From the NCBI GenBank assembly GCA_002787615.1, contig PCXJ01000111.1, positions 1 to 8,950 of the forward strand: a stretch of DNA of 8,950 bases, read 5' to 3'. The notes under the pieces were generated by a model. It was given only the letters and a program-made list of their open reading frames with translations, was not told the origin of the DNA and did no database searches. The stretch is from Alphaproteobacteria bacterium CG11_big_fil_rev_8_21_14_0_20_44_7 (GTDB taxonomy: Bacteria > Pseudomonadota > Alphaproteobacteria > Rickettsiales > 21-14-0-20-44-7). This document shows positions 1 to 6,916 of the stretch, piece by piece (within the stretch, counting starts at the first letter, position 1; each line of letters starts with the position of its first letter). Position numbers and translations under genes: made by a program.

Positions 1-500
1 AGGCAATCGCTCTTTACATCGAAACCCATGTGCGTGAAGACCATATCCATCTATATGGCTTTGCCAGCGAGGCGGAAAAGCAATGGTTCAAAATCTTGCT
101 CAACGTGCAAGGAGTTGGCGCAAAGGTTGGGCTGGCGATTCTTTCTTTTGCCACTCCGACAGAAATCATGCAGGCAGTGGCCGCGCAGGATAAATCATTT
201 TTTGCCAAAGTGCCGGGAATCGGGCCCAAATTAGCACAAAGAATCGTTACGGAATTAAAAGACAAGGTTGCCAAGCTTCCAATTGCCTTCACGGTAAATT
301 CTCCGCAAGCTGTTTCTGCGAATAATTCTCCTGCTGCAAATTCATCTCAAGAGGGTGGCGTTGTTTCCGATGCCGTATCCGCATTGGCAAATCTGGGTAT
401 CGCGCGCATGGATGCATTTGTTGCGGTTAATAAGGTTGCAAATGACGATATGCGGCTTGAGGATGTTATAAACGCAGCCTTAAAAGAGGTTAGCCGATGA
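1..500 (+). CDS. ruvA: Holliday junction DNA helicase subunit RuvA (5'-truncated by window)
   Basis: RuvA binds four-way Holliday junctions as a tetramer and loads the RuvB motor for branch migration. The reading frame is open from position 3, so the gene enters from outside the window. About 165 residues are visible, and roughly the first 40 (most of the OB-fold domain) are missing. The visible part starts with the end of that domain (HVREDHIHLYGFA). Two helix-hairpin-helix motifs for non-specific DNA backbone binding follow: NVQGVGAKVGLAIL, then KVPGIGPKLAQRIVTELKDKV. After an Asn/Ser/Ala-rich flexible linker comes the three-helix domain III (SDAVSALANLGI to VINAALKEV), which contacts RuvB. 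The TGA stop overlaps the ruvB start as ATGA, so the two are very probably co-transcribed and coupled. The GTG at 30 is an internal valine codon, not the start. Identification is secure from domain order and motifs. Confidence 0.96.
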   Translation, partial: AIALYIETHVREDHIHLYGFASEAEKQWFKILLNVQGVGAKVGLAILSFATPTEIMQAVAAQDKSFFAKVPGIGPKLAQRIVTELKDKVAKLPIAFTVNSPQAVSANNSPAANSSQEGGVVSDAVSALANLGIARMDAFVAVNKVANDDMRLEDVINAALKEVSR

Positions 501-1513
501 ATGTTGTAAGCCCGATAAAAGAGCAGGCAGATGAGGCAGAAGTAAAATTGCGCCCACAAATGCTGAGTGATTTTACCGGTCAGAAGGATACATGTGAGAA
601 TTTGCAGGTTTTCATCAACGCGGCAAAAAAACGTGAAGAACCGCTTGACCACACACTTTTATATGGCCCTCCGGGTTTGGGCAAAACTACGATTTCCCAC
701 ATAATCGCCAATGAGATGGGAGTCGGATTCCGCGCAACTAGCGGGCCGATACTAACCCGTGCGGCAGATTTAGCGGCGATTCTCACAAATTTGCAGGAAA
801 ATGAGGTGTTGTTTATTGACGAAATTCATCGCCTGAATTCAACGGTGGAAGAGGTTCTGTATCCGGCAATGGAGGATTTCAAGCTGGATTTGATTATCGG
901 TGAAGGCCCTGCCGCCAGAACCGTGCGTATAGATTTGCCGAAATTCACTCTGGTTGGGGCGACAACGCGGCTTGGATTATTAACCAACCCGTTGCGCGAC
1001 AGATTCGGGATTCCGCTGAAACTGGATTTTTATAGCTATGAAGAGCTGGAAAAAATGATTATTCGCGGGGCGGGGATTATGAATGCTGAAATCAGCAAAG
1101 ACGGTGCGGCAGAAATTGCGCGGCGTGCCCGTGGAACTCCGAGAATTGCGCTGCGTTTATTGCGCAGAATCAGGGATTTTGCCGAGGCGGATAATGCTGC
1201 GATAGATAAAAAACTTGCCGATTCTGCGCTAGCAAGGCTGGATGTAGACAAAATCGGGCTAGATGGTCAGGATAGGAAATATTTGCGTTATATTGCCAGC
1301 CATTATGACGGTGGGCCGGTTGGAATTGAGACAATCGCCGCCGGACTTTCCGAAGAGCGCGATACGCTGGAAGAGACGATTGAGCCATATTTATTGCAGC
1401 AGGGATTCATCCAAAGAACCCCACGCGGGCGCATGCTGACGCAATCTGCTTTTGCGCATCTCGGACTGAAAATGCCCGAAAACCTGACGAAAGAAAATCC
1501 GGATTTATTCTAG
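497..1513 (+). CDS. ruvB: Holliday junction branch-migration ATPase RuvB
   Basis: RuvB is the AAA+ hexameric motor that pumps duplex DNA through the RuvA-bound Holliday junction. At 338 residues it is the normal family length. Visible landmarks are the N-terminal LRPQMLSDFTGQ (18-29), Walker A GPPGLGKT (57-64) and Walker B FIDEIHR (106-112). Sensor 1 is GATTR (154-158), the arginine-finger region is NPLRDRF (164-170) and sensor 2 is RGTPR (212-216). The C-terminal winged-helix DNA-binding domain spans about 265-325 (GGPVGIETIAAGLSEE to TPRGRMLT). The ATG at 497 overlaps the ruvA stop and has AAGAGG at 484-489 with seven bases between, a good ribosome-binding site inside ruvA. The gene ends in a TAG within the CTAG that also holds the lptG stop. 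No key residue is missing. Confidence 0.98.
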   Translation: MNVVSPIKEQADEAEVKLRPQMLSDFTGQKDTCENLQVFINAAKKREEPLDHTLLYGPPGLGKTTISHIIANEMGVGFRATSGPILTRAADLAAILTNLQENEVLFIDEIHRLNSTVEEVLYPAMEDFKLDLIIGEGPAARTVRIDLPKFTLVGATTRLGLLTNPLRDRFGIPLKLDFYSYEELEKMIIRGAGIMNAEISKDGAAEIARRARGTPRIALRLLRRIRDFAEADNAAIDKKLADSALARLDVDKIGLDGQDRKYLRYIASHYDGGPVGIETIAAGLSEERDTLEETIEPYLLQQGFIQRTPRGRMLTQSAFAHLGLKMPENLTKENPDLF

Positions 1514-2607
1514 CCATCTTCGAGATGGAGCAAGAACCATAAGCCGATAAGGATGGAAATAATTGCCGGTGTCCAAGCGGCAAGTATAATCGGCATATTT
1601 CCGGCGATGCCGAATGAGGCGGTGATTCTGGTGGAGAAAAAGAATAGAAATCCGGTAAACATTGCTCCGCTAATCAGCAATCCTGTGCGTCCTTTGCGCG
1701 AATATCGAATGGAGAATATTGCGGCAATCATAACCATTGCAACCAGCAAAATCGGTGTTGCGAGAATGGTGTGGAAATGCAGCTTGTGGCGCAAAGCAGA
1801 AAACCCCGAGCGCTCCAGAGTCTTGATGAATGACGGCAATTCCCAGAAGGAAATCGTATCGGGAGAATTGAAGCTATCCTGAATTTGCGCCAGAGAGAGA
1901 TTGGTTCTGATGGAATAATTATCGAATTTTTCAGGTGGGGAAGCCGGCATATTAGTAATAACATCCGAGAACACCCAATAACCCTCTTTTAAAACGCCTG
2001 TACGTGCGTCAATGCGGCGTTTGAAATGGTTGGCATTATCAAACTCAAAAATCGTTACATCTTTAAATATCATATTATCAGTGGAAATGCTGGCGGCGGT
2101 GATGATGGTATCTTCATCGGCTTTTTCGTCATATTGCTTGAGCCAAAGTCCGGATTCTGAAACTGTGATTTGGCTAATTTTATTTTCAAAATAGCGGTCA
2201 ATCGTGCGGCTGGCTTTTGAATTCATAGCGGCGGCAACGGGGTTGAAAACCGTCACTATCAATATGCCGATTATGAAGCTCGCAAAAAGCGAAGGGAACA
2301 GAAATTGCCAAACGGAAATTCCGGAAGCGCGCGCAATTACCAGCTCTTGAGTCTTGGTAAGGCGGATATAACATAAGATTGCGCCAAAGAGAAAGGCGAA
2401 TGGCGCGATAAGTTGAACGAGACTTGGCAAGCGCAGGAAGGCGAGTTTTAAGATGAGGAAAAAGCTGACATCTATATTGGCTGCTTTTCTGAGCAATTCT
2501 ACTAAATCAATAAGAAGTACCAGCAAAGAGCAGGTGACAAATCCTATCAGCAGCCAAAGCATGAAATGGCGTGCGAAATAGAATGATAATATTGTTGGAG
2601 TTTTCAT
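1510..2607 (-). CDS. lptG: LPS export ABC transporter permease LptG
   Basis: LptG is one of two permease subunits of the LptB2FG complex, which extracts lipopolysaccharide from the inner membrane and passes it to LptC and the periplasmic bridge. The 365-residue length is typical. Predicted membrane segments lie near residues 15-37, 58-82 and 103-125, then, after a large periplasmic beta-rich domain (about 130-265), at 280-300, 305-326 and 336-360. The conserved family stretch ELVIARASGIS (88-98), after the second membrane segment, is where these permeases contact the ATPase. The start ATG overlaps the lptF stop as ATGA, with an AAGGA Shine-Dalgarno about nine bases upstream in lptF. That order (F then G) and coupling are typical. 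The stop codon is in a CTAG shared with ruvB on the other strand. LptF and LptG resemble each other; the second position in the pair supports G. Confidence 0.94.
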   Translation of the reverse strand: MKTPTILSFYFARHFMLWLLIGFVTCSLLVLLIDLVELLRKAANIDVSFFLILKLAFLRLPSLVQLIAPFAFLFGAILCYIRLTKTQELVIARASGISVWQFLFPSLFASFIIGILIVTVFNPVAAAMNSKASRTIDRYFENKISQITVSESGLWLKQYDEKADEDTIITAASISTDNMIFKDVTIFEFDNANHFKRRIDARTGVLKEGYWVFSDVITNMPASPPEKFDNYSIRTNLSLAQIQDSFNSPDTISFWELPSFIKTLERSGFSALRHKLHFHTILATPILLVAMVMIAAIFSIRYSRKGRTGLLISGAMFTGFLFFFSTRITASFGIAGNMPIILAAWTPAIISILIGLWFLLHLEDG

Positions 2608-3725
2608 GTGGCCATTTCCTTTTTCCCCTTCTCAAACAGAGAGAATCTGGTGTTTGTGGCTAATATATACAGGCTGGTTATGATTACTGAAAGCGGCATT
2701 GCGTACATCATAATTATGCCGAACTGGCTGCCTCCCGCCGCAATGTTTTTTATACCGATATTGATAATCACCAATAAAATAGAGATTGTAATGGCTGCGA
2801 CAATTTGCCGTGCTTGCCCGCGCCGATTGAAATCTCCGGTGAGTAGAAAAGACAGGACAAGCAATGGTAGCGCAAAATTATATAGTGGCCAGCTCAGCCT
2901 CTCATGCGCTTCCGCCAGAAGTTTTTTGCGCTCTTTATCTGAGATGTCACTTCTCGGATATAGTAGCTCATGCAGAAAAAGCTCATCTTTCTTTTTGAGT
3001 CTGGTTAGATTTTTATCTGTATAAAAGCTGATATCCATCGGGTAGGAATCAAAATATAGAATATTCACCTCGCCGCTTTGCCTATCAATTTGCTGGCGGC
3101 TGGCATTATTCATCACAAATCTCACACCTTCCGGCCCATCGGTAATCAGCCCTTTTTCGGCCATTACGGTTTGTGGTTTTTCGGGGTTGCGATTATCATG
3201 CACCAAAATCCCAATCAGCGTGCCGTCACTCTGCCGCTCTTTGATATAAACCGCCAAACCCTTTGCCGGAGTGTTGAAAACCCCCTCCTGAAGCAATAGG
3301 CTGGCATAGTTATCTTGTAGGTAGAATTGCAAATCCTTGAATTCACGATATGAAACCGGAAGGAAATAAAGCGAGATGGAATAGCTTATTATTGTGACCA
3401 GAAAAGCCAGAATTATGAGTGGTTTGGCGATGCCGAGGCGGCTGATTCCGGAGGCCTTCAGCACAAGAAGCTCACTCTCATAGAGCAGTTTATTATAGAT
3501 ATAAATGGTGGTGCAAAACAGGGCGACAGGCAAAACCATCCATAACAGGGAGGGTAAGAGCAAAGTGATGAAATATAGGAAGGTTGTAAGCGGCAAGCCC
3601 TGATTGATAATAAAATCGACAAAACGCAAGCTCTGGCTCAACCACACCACGCAGGTGAGCGACACGGTGATGAAGAATGTCGGCGCGAATAAATTCTTGA
3701 ATATATATTTCGTATATATTTTCAT
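2604..3725 (-). CDS. lptF: LPS export ABC transporter permease LptF
   Basis: LptF pairs with LptG in the membrane part of the lipopolysaccharide exporter. Numbering from the ATG at 3725 gives 373 residues. Membrane segments lie near 15-37, 48-73 and 101-123, and after the periplasmic beta-jellyroll region (about 130-265) at 280-297, 306-326 and 336-356. The family motif SELLVLKASGIS is at 84-95, and HERLSWPLYN at 274-283 leads into the fourth segment. The frame also offers a GTG at 3746, which would add seven residues. I prefer the ATG because family members normally begin a few residues before the first helix with a pattern like MKIYTKYIFKNL. Neither start has a recognisable Shine-Dalgarno, since the bases before the ATG are pyrimidine-rich. 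A TATAAT lies just upstream, so the mRNA may have a very short leader. The gene is coupled to lptG by ATGA. Confidence 0.92.
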   Translation of the reverse strand: MKIYTKYIFKNLFAPTFFITVSLTCVVWLSQSLRFVDFIINQGLPLTTFLYFITLLLPSLLWMVLPVALFCTTIYIYNKLLYESELLVLKASGISRLGIAKPLIILAFLVTIISYSISLYFLPVSYREFKDLQFYLQDNYASLLLQEGVFNTPAKGLAVYIKERQSDGTLIGILVHDNRNPEKPQTVMAEKGLITDGPEGVRFVMNNASRQQIDRQSGEVNILYFDSYPMDISFYTDKNLTRLKKKDELFLHELLYPRSDISDKERKKLLAEAHERLSWPLYNFALPLLVLSFLLTGDFNRRGQARQIVAAITISILLVIINIGIKNIAAGGSQFGIIMMYAMPLSVIITSLYILATNTRFSLFEKGKKEMAT

Positions 3726-3754
3726 AGGAGAAAATTTGATTTTCACCAGAATAT

Positions 3755-3760
3755 ATTATA
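3755..3760 (-). promoter_or_regulatory. Candidate -10 box for lptFG
   Basis: A perfect TATAAT on the - strand lies 29 bases before the preferred lptF ATG. With the usual spacing, transcription would start near 3748, giving a leader of about 23 nt to the ATG at 3725 or almost none to the GTG at 3746. No good -35 hexamer is seen at 16-18 bp. A TG two bases before the hexamer could partly compensate, but it is one base off the extended -10 spacing. The position is sensible because this is the only gap before the lptFG pair, but the AT-rich setting makes chance matches likely. Confidence 0.4.
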
Positions 3761-3796
3761 ATCACCGAGCATACAAGCTTATGCACGGTTTTGCTG

Positions 3797-3878
3797 TCGC
3801 AGGCTCAGTTATGGGTTTGATATCCTCTAACGCACCATAATAAAACATACAAAATCATATTGTTTTAAATCGCAGGCT
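3797..3878. repeat. 9-bp direct repeat TCGCAGGCT in the lptF / J-protein gap
   Basis: TCGCAGGCT occurs at 3797-3805 and again at 3870-3878. Both copies are followed by GTTAT after one or two bases, so the shared core extends to about 15 positions with a one-base indel. The second copy lies between the proposed -35 and -10 of the rightward gene. It may be a paired regulator site or a small duplication in the 169-bp gap between the divergent genes (3726-3894). Nothing else but weak promoter-like hexamers is visible in that gap. Confidence 0.3.
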
Positions 3879-3887
3879 GGTTATCAT
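3860..3887 (+). promoter_or_regulatory. Candidate promoter for the coiled-coil HPD gene
   Basis: TTGTTT at 3860-3865 and TATCAT at 3882-3887 are separated by 16 bp, a plausible sigma-70-type pair. The start codon at 3895 begins only eight bases after the -10 box. Transcription from here would therefore give a leaderless or nearly leaderless mRNA. The only Shine-Dalgarno-like bases, AGG at 3888-3890, would be at or before the transcript start. Either the message is leaderless, or the real promoter is further upstream. Confidence 0.35.
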
Positions 3888-3894
3888 AGGTTGC

Positions 3895-4617
3895 ATGAGT
3901 AGACGCGAACTTGAGATTGAAATTGTTGATTTACGCTTGCAGAATCGTTATGCGGCGCTGCGGCTGAGCAATATTCAGGAAGATATTGATGATTTTATGG
4001 CTAAATATTATGAGGCTGTGGGTGATTTATGCTTGGAGATTTCCACCCTTGAGAGCAAATATGAGGGATATTCAAAGAAATTGCGCGGGGAAGCGCCGCA
4101 AATTAGTAAGATAAAAACATCTGAAACTAATTTCCATATTTTACCACGTTCAGAAGAGGTATATTCCTTCGAGAAAGAGGTGAAGGAGTTATACCGCAAG
4201 CTAGTCAAGATAACCCATCCTGATGTTTCTACCGAAAAGATGATGGCGGCGGAATATACACGGATGGTGAATGAGGCTTATAACGAAAAGAATTATCGTG
4301 AATTGTTGCGCCTCGACCAGCTTATCAATAGCGGTGAAGCTACCATCAAGGATTTGCAGCAGCAGAAAAATCAACTTGTGGATTCTACGCATGATTTGAA
4401 AGCGCAATATGAGCAGCTCAAGGATAGCCCGATGTATGTTTTGCGGCAGAAATTCGCGCAGGAAGATGATAAAGGCAAATCTATGATTGTTTCAATTCGC
4501 CAAGGTCTCAAAAAGCGGATTGCGGAAGAGAAAAGAAAGCTCAAAGCCTTGCGTATTGAATATATTGAGAGCATGGGTGAGCGGATTGTTAAGGCTGGAG
4601 CCAAAGTAAATTCCTAG
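3895..4617 (+). CDS. Coiled-coil protein with partial J domain (HPD motif)
   Basis: Predicted soluble protein of 240 residues with no signal peptide or membrane segment. Residues about 1-65 are charged and heptad-like (probable coiled coil), followed by a short linker. Residues 92-140 match the second half of a DnaJ domain: helix II ELYRKLVKITHPD with the HPD tripeptide at 108-110, then helix III AAEYTRMVNEAYNEKNYRELL. The usual helix I with its YxxLGV motif is not seen, and the segment sits mid-protein rather than at the N terminus. Residues about 150-175 and 200-235 are again lysine/glutamate-rich and likely helical. In J proteins HPD stimulates the Hsp70 ATPase, so a DnaK co-chaperone role is a reasonable inference but unproven. 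It lies alone between divergent lptFG and a convergent gene, downstream of a promoter-like sequence. I do not recognise a named family. The ATG at 3895 has only a weak AGG upstream. Confidence 0.8.
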   Translation: MSRRELEIEIVDLRLQNRYAALRLSNIQEDIDDFMAKYYEAVGDLCLEISTLESKYEGYSKKLRGEAPQISKIKTSETNFHILPRSEEVYSFEKEVKELYRKLVKITHPDVSTEKMMAAEYTRMVNEAYNEKNYRELLRLDQLINSGEATIKDLQQQKNQLVDSTHDLKAQYEQLKDSPMYVLRQKFAQEDDKGKSMIVSIRQGLKKRIAEEKRKLKALRIEYIESMGERIVKAGAKVNS

Positions 4618-4661
4618 GCTCTGTTAGCTAATTATAGTGATTCCCAGTTTTATAGCGGGGA

Positions 4662-4777
4662 TGTCATTCCAGCGAAAGCTGGAATCCAGGGTCAAGTGCT
4701 CGTAGCCCTAGATTCCACATAGATTAATCGCTTACCAAATCTGTCGATTTGGATCGATTATATCTTCTGGAATGACA
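4662..4777. repeat. 116-bp palindromic repeat element with nested hairpins
   Basis: The element is bounded by a perfect 11-bp inverted repeat, TGTCATTCCAG (4662-4672) and CTGGAATGACA (4767-4777). Inside are three hairpins. ATTCCAGC/GCTGGAAT (4666-4673, 4678-4685) closes a GAAA loop. GGAATCCAGGG/CCCTAGATTCC (4681-4691, 4706-4716) has one mismatch and a 14-nt loop. CCAAATC/GATTTGG (4735-4741, 4746-4752) has a TGTC loop and is extended by TAATCG/CGATTA (4725-4730, 4755-4760). The first hairpin competes with the outer stem, and the other two are compatible with it and would form a three-way junction. It resembles the dispersed non-coding palindromes with a CATTCC...GAAA...GGAAT core seen in many proteobacterial genomes. 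It lies between two convergent genes and may also act as a bidirectional transcript end. No target-site duplication is evident, and there is no U-tract typical of a terminator. Confidence 0.75.
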
Positions 4778-4815
4778 GTTATTGTTCGTTGTAAATTCTA
4801 AATTACTAATAATGC

Positions 4816-5997
4816 CTAGCCAACATCTTTCAATTGCACAGATTCTTTTAATGCAGCTAATCCGGCGAGGCGCGAGATAATGCCGATGGGAGAAGTTCCG
4901 CAGAATTCGTGCAATGCTTCGCAATCAATTTCCTGAAAGCTCATTCCGGCGGAATTCAAATTCCCCAGCCTATCGCGCTTTTCGTTGATGCGGTAATTTG
5001 CTCCAACCGGATTATTCCCGATGCTATAAACAAACGGTTCGGCGGGTTTGCCGTCGACCATATCAATTGTCGGCAAGCCTTCTTGGATAATCACCTCGGT
5101 GTTGGCTTTTTGGTCTTTGATGAAGGCCATTTTATTGCGTAATTTCTTGTTTATTTCTAATATTTCTTCACCTGAGCGCAGTGTGGTAATCCCCATGCCA
5201 AACGTGCCGGAATTGGGTTTTACAAAAACATAAGCTTCTTCTTTGATGCCATATTCATCATATTTGCGGCGGATTTTATGCAGGAGTTTTTCGGTTCTGA
5301 CTGCAATGCATTCCAGCCCTTCTTTCTGTTTAAAATCCACTTTTCCGCAATTGACTGAGAAGGTGGAAATCAGCCATGGGTCAAGCTTGAAATCTGCAGC
5401 GAATTGGCGGGGGATTTCTTCATAAGCCTGAAAATGCTTGGATTTTTTGCGGCGATACCAGCCCATTTTGACCGGCGGGATAACGGGTTGTTTTATATCC
5501 ACCAATTCATCCGGTGCGCCTGAGGTGAAATCGCGATTAGCAATAACTACGCAAGGTGCGGTTTCGCCAAAATAAACCAGCCCGTCTTTTTTATATGTGC
5601 TATGCACGGCAAAAGGCAGCTCTTTTTCGGATGAGAATTCTCCGGTTATGCCGACACTCACCTGCTTTCCGGCTTTCTCGATGCTGTGTTTGAGTGCGGT
5701 GATATTATCCCAATAATGCTCATTTCGGCTGAAATTTTCGCTAATCAAGCCCACGATTTTGCAGTTCGGGAAATATTCATCGAAATATTTTTTAATTTCC
5801 GCGCTGGCTCGTTCTTTTGCTTTCTGCCCAAGCAGATTAAATCCGGCGGGGAATATATTTGTGTCAACATGGGCGATTTTGAAGCCGGAATTACGGATAT
5901 CAACTGAGCTATAAAAGAACGGGCGGATATCACCTGCATTGGCGGCAAACCAGCTCTCGACCTTTTCTTTATCCAGATTTGCTAAAATCTCATACAT
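4816..5997 (-). CDS. gshA: Glutamate-cysteine ligase, ferrooxidans type (GshA)
   Basis: Catalyses the ATP-dependent joining of L-glutamate and L-cysteine to gamma-glutamylcysteine, the first step of glutathione synthesis, in the cytoplasm. The 393-residue protein belongs to the ATP-grasp-like family first described in Acidithiobacillus ferrooxidans (PF08886 / TIGR02049), which is distinct from the E. coli and plant-type ligases. Recognisable stretches are VDTNIFPAGFNLL (44-56), ENFSRNEHYWDNI (87-99) and the glycine-rich ATP loop FVKPNSGTFGMGI (258-270). Further on are VIIQEGLPT (302-310), EPFVYSIGNNPVGANYRIN (320-338) and NLNSAGMSF (346-354). The ATG overlaps the gshB stop by 8 nt (ATGTATGA), with a purine-rich GAAGAAG upstream as a weak ribosome site, so translation is probably coupled to gshB. 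It is the last gene of the xre-gshB-gshA unit. The gene ends 38 bp before the palindromic element. Confidence 0.93.
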   Translation of the reverse strand: MYEILANLDKEKVESWFAANAGDIRPFFYSSVDIRNSGFKIAHVDTNIFPAGFNLLGQKAKERASAEIKKYFDEYFPNCKIVGLISENFSRNEHYWDNITALKHSIEKAGKQVSVGITGEFSSEKELPFAVHSTYKKDGLVYFGETAPCVVIANRDFTSGAPDELVDIKQPVIPPVKMGWYRRKKSKHFQAYEEIPRQFAADFKLDPWLISTFSVNCGKVDFKQKEGLECIAVRTEKLLHKIRRKYDEYGIKEEAYVFVKPNSGTFGMGITTLRSGEEILEINKKLRNKMAFIKDQKANTEVIIQEGLPTIDMVDGKPAEPFVYSIGNNPVGANYRINEKRDRLGNLNSAGMSFQEIDCEALHEFCGTSPIGIISRLAGLAALKESVQLKDVG

Positions 5998-6916
5998 TCA
6001 ATTCTTCTTCTATTTTGTCCCATAATTCAATTTCAGGCTTTTTACCATATAGCTTATCAACATAATTGAAACCACCGGGTGAGGTGATGTTAATTTCGGT
6101 AACATAATCGCCGATAACATCAATTCCGCAAATATATATATCATGTTTTTGCAGAAAAGGCTCAAGGGTTTTGCAGATTTCTAGCTCTCTTGCGGTTAGT
6201 TCGGTTTTTAGGGTTTCTCCGCCATGCACTGTACCTGCCAGAAAGCTTCCGTCTGGAGGCTTGCGTGTGAATGCTTCGGTATATTTGAAATTCACAAAAA
6301 GAATGCGCTTGTCGCCCTCGGTAATTTCGGGCAGGAATTTCTGTACCACGATTGGCATTTCGCTATTTGCCAGAATTTGCGCTAGCTCGGTTTGGGCAGT
6401 TTCTTCGTTCAGCTTTTTCACGCCATAGCCGCTATATTCATATAAGGGCTTAGTAACCACTTGTTTATGCGTGGCGATAAATTCCAATATTTTTGCCTCA
6501 TTGTGGGAAATCAGAGTTGGTGGAGAAAAATCCGCGAAGAAATGCGGGGTGATTTTCTCAGCAAATTTGATGATGCTGGACGGGCGATTGATTATAAGGA
6601 TTTTATCCTCAATCAGGCTTAATTGGTAGAGCAAGGTCAGATATGCCATATCCACAGGTGGGTTGGGGCGGAAATGGATAATATCAAAATCCTCATCCAG
6701 AATCAGCGATTCTTCATTATGGTTTTTTTTCGGCTCAAAGCGGCTGGCTTCTGCGTATAATTTTCCGTTCAGAAAGCTGATTGCTTGCGGCAGGCACTCA
6801 AACACATCATGCCCGCGTGCAATGGCTTCCAGCGCAATCACCGTGCTGGTTTCTTCGCCATTTTCACCAAGCTTTTCACTAATGATGAGGGTTCTGAGTT
6901 TTTTTGATTTATTCAC
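5990..6916 (-). CDS. gshB: Glutathione synthase (ATP-grasp)
   Basis: Adds glycine to gamma-glutamylcysteine to give glutathione, using ATP. The protein has 308 residues, close to the usual 310-320. Family landmarks are FRPNPPVDMAYL (82-93), NRPSSI (110-115), the ATP-binding loop TKPLYEYSGYGV (155-166), EGDKRILFVN (200-209) and GIDVIGDYVTEINITSPGG (264-282), which carries the metal- and ATP-binding Asp/Glu/Asn. The loop differs from the common KPL-x-G-x-GGAG-(V/I) form, and the segment usually written NMxxGG is here LAGTVHGG, so the enzyme is divergent. Pairing with a gshA supports the assignment. The start is a GTG at 6916 inside the end of the upstream regulator gene (8-nt overlap GTGAATAA), with AAGAG about eight bases before it. 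The stop overlaps the gshA start by another 8 nt. Both junctions imply coupled translation. Confidence 0.9.
   Translation of the reverse strand: MNKSKKLRTLIISEKLGENGEETSTVIALEAIARGHDVFECLPQAISFLNGKLYAEASRFEPKKNHNEESLILDEDFDIIHFRPNPPVDMAYLTLLYQLSLIEDKILIINRPSSIIKFAEKITPHFFADFSPPTLISHNEAKILEFIATHKQVVTKPLYEYSGYGVKKLNEETAQTELAQILANSEMPIVVQKFLPEITEGDKRILFVNFKYTEAFTRKPPDGSFLAGTVHGGETLKTELTARELEICKTLEPFLQKHDIYICGIDVIGDYVTEINITSPGGFNYVDKLYGKKPEIELWDKIEEELNV

Noticed and set aside
2608..3024. 138-codon open frame on the + strand
   Set aside because: Lies wholly antisense to lptF, whose protein is clearly recognisable; the translation has no family features.
4662..4777. tRNA or tRNA-like gene suggested by the three-way fold
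   Set aside because: No T-loop GTTC consensus, D-loop, anticodon stem geometry or CCA-type acceptor; stem lengths do not fit a tRNA.
4662..4777. Mobile element with target-site duplication
   Set aside because: The bases flanking the terminal repeats show no matching direct repeat, so recent transposition cannot be claimed; kept as a palindromic repeat only.
4618..4815. Classical intrinsic terminator for the convergent genes
   Set aside because: Stems are present but no run of T follows a GC-rich stem on either strand.
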